A DNA stretch of 64,000 nt. It comes from Treponema sp. OMZ 798 (lineage in GTDB: Bacteria > Spirochaetota > Spirochaetia > Treponematales > Treponemataceae). The translations under genes were made by a program, and so were the position numbers. The stretch is from the NCBI RefSeq assembly GCF_024181385.1, contig NZ_CP051305.1, positions 496,001-560,000 on the forward strand, read 5' to 3'. The notes beneath the pieces are model-generated. The model was not told where the DNA came from and did not search any database. It saw nothing but the letters and a program-made list of their open reading frames with translations. Shown here piece by piece: positions 61,900 to 64,000 of this stretch. The first letter of the stretch is position 1, and each line of letters starts with the position of its first letter.

Positions 61900-61923
61900 A
61901 TTTAAAATGGAGGTTGTTGATTT

Positions 61924-64000
<2,077 letters not shown>

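Overview
The window looks like a chromosomal segment of an oral Treponema, most like Treponema denticola. The evidence is a spirochaete coiled-coil (SpiroCoCo-type) giant protein, a CarD-type regulator, a CysTyr-type methionine gamma-lyase, the methylaspartate route of glutamate fermentation, a treponemal mglBAC galactose system, pyruvate:ferredoxin oxidoreductase, and several lipoproteins. No rRNA, tRNA, CRISPR array or prophage was seen. The species assignment is inference from gene content and cannot be proven without a search.

Layout. 1-8.4 kb: the end of a coiled-coil protein, then a minus-strand run ispF-ispD-carD-TGS/uridine-kinase, an FKBP lipoprotein and mazG. 8.4-14.7 kb is the accessory zone: an AAA-ATPase/PD-(D/E)XK gene, a surface-protein gene beheaded by an intact IS3-family element, a decayed IS256-family element, a cluster of direct and inverted GC-rich repeats, and a 5'-truncated YibE/F gene. 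14.7-22.5 kb: a lipoprotein, a uracil permease, a DUF368 (PopT-like) gene broken by an in-frame TGA, divergent mraY, a TcdA/ThiF-type E1-like enzyme, a type IIA topoisomerase B subunit and a coiled-coil protein. 22.6-30.3 kb: cutC, an Rpn-type nuclease gene, glutamate mutase E subunit, methylaspartate ammonia-lyase and a three-gene BtuFCD-like ABC transporter. Two near-identical, hairpin-rich intergenic elements punctuate this operon. 30.3-42.8 kb: an AbiEii-type toxin-antitoxin pair, pepD, a probable small RNA, a DUF1361 membrane protein, a zinc/manganese-binding protein, lipid and thioester enzymes, proS, a second Rpn paralogue, a signal peptidase with a large insert and an acyl-ACP thioesterase. 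42.9-50 kb: mglBAC, an ArsM arsenite methyltransferase with an in-frame TGA, orphan hicB and galK. 50-64 kb: an ATP-grasp protein, a NIF3 protein, an aconitase X/ene-reductase/NhaC cluster, an EamA transporter, a MORN-like protein, methionine gamma-lyase, an Asp/Glu racemase and the start of nifJ.

How the parts fit. Glutamate is rearranged by B12-dependent glutamate mutase and deaminated by methylaspartate ammonia-lyase, and a BtuFCD-like importer in the same run would supply cobalamin. Galactose is imported by MglBAC and phosphorylated by GalK. MegL, PepD, the racemase and PFOR fit an amino-acid- and peptide-fermenting anaerobe.

Main discoveries. (1) The arsM gene has an in-frame TGA exactly where ArsM enzymes carry a catalytic cysteine. 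A SECIS-like hairpin follows it and the C-terminal domain continues in frame, so this is probably a selenocysteine-containing ArsM. (2) Two ~165-bp structured repeats with compensatory base changes precede mal and the ABC transporter gene. (3) Many promoters share an extended -10 (TGnTATAAT) with a -35 of TAGACA/T or TTGACA. In at least eight genes the -10 lies only 6-10 bp before the start codon, which predicts leaderless mRNAs. (4) A compact promoter-stem-terminator unit on the minus strand near 32.9 kb looks like an unannotated small RNA.
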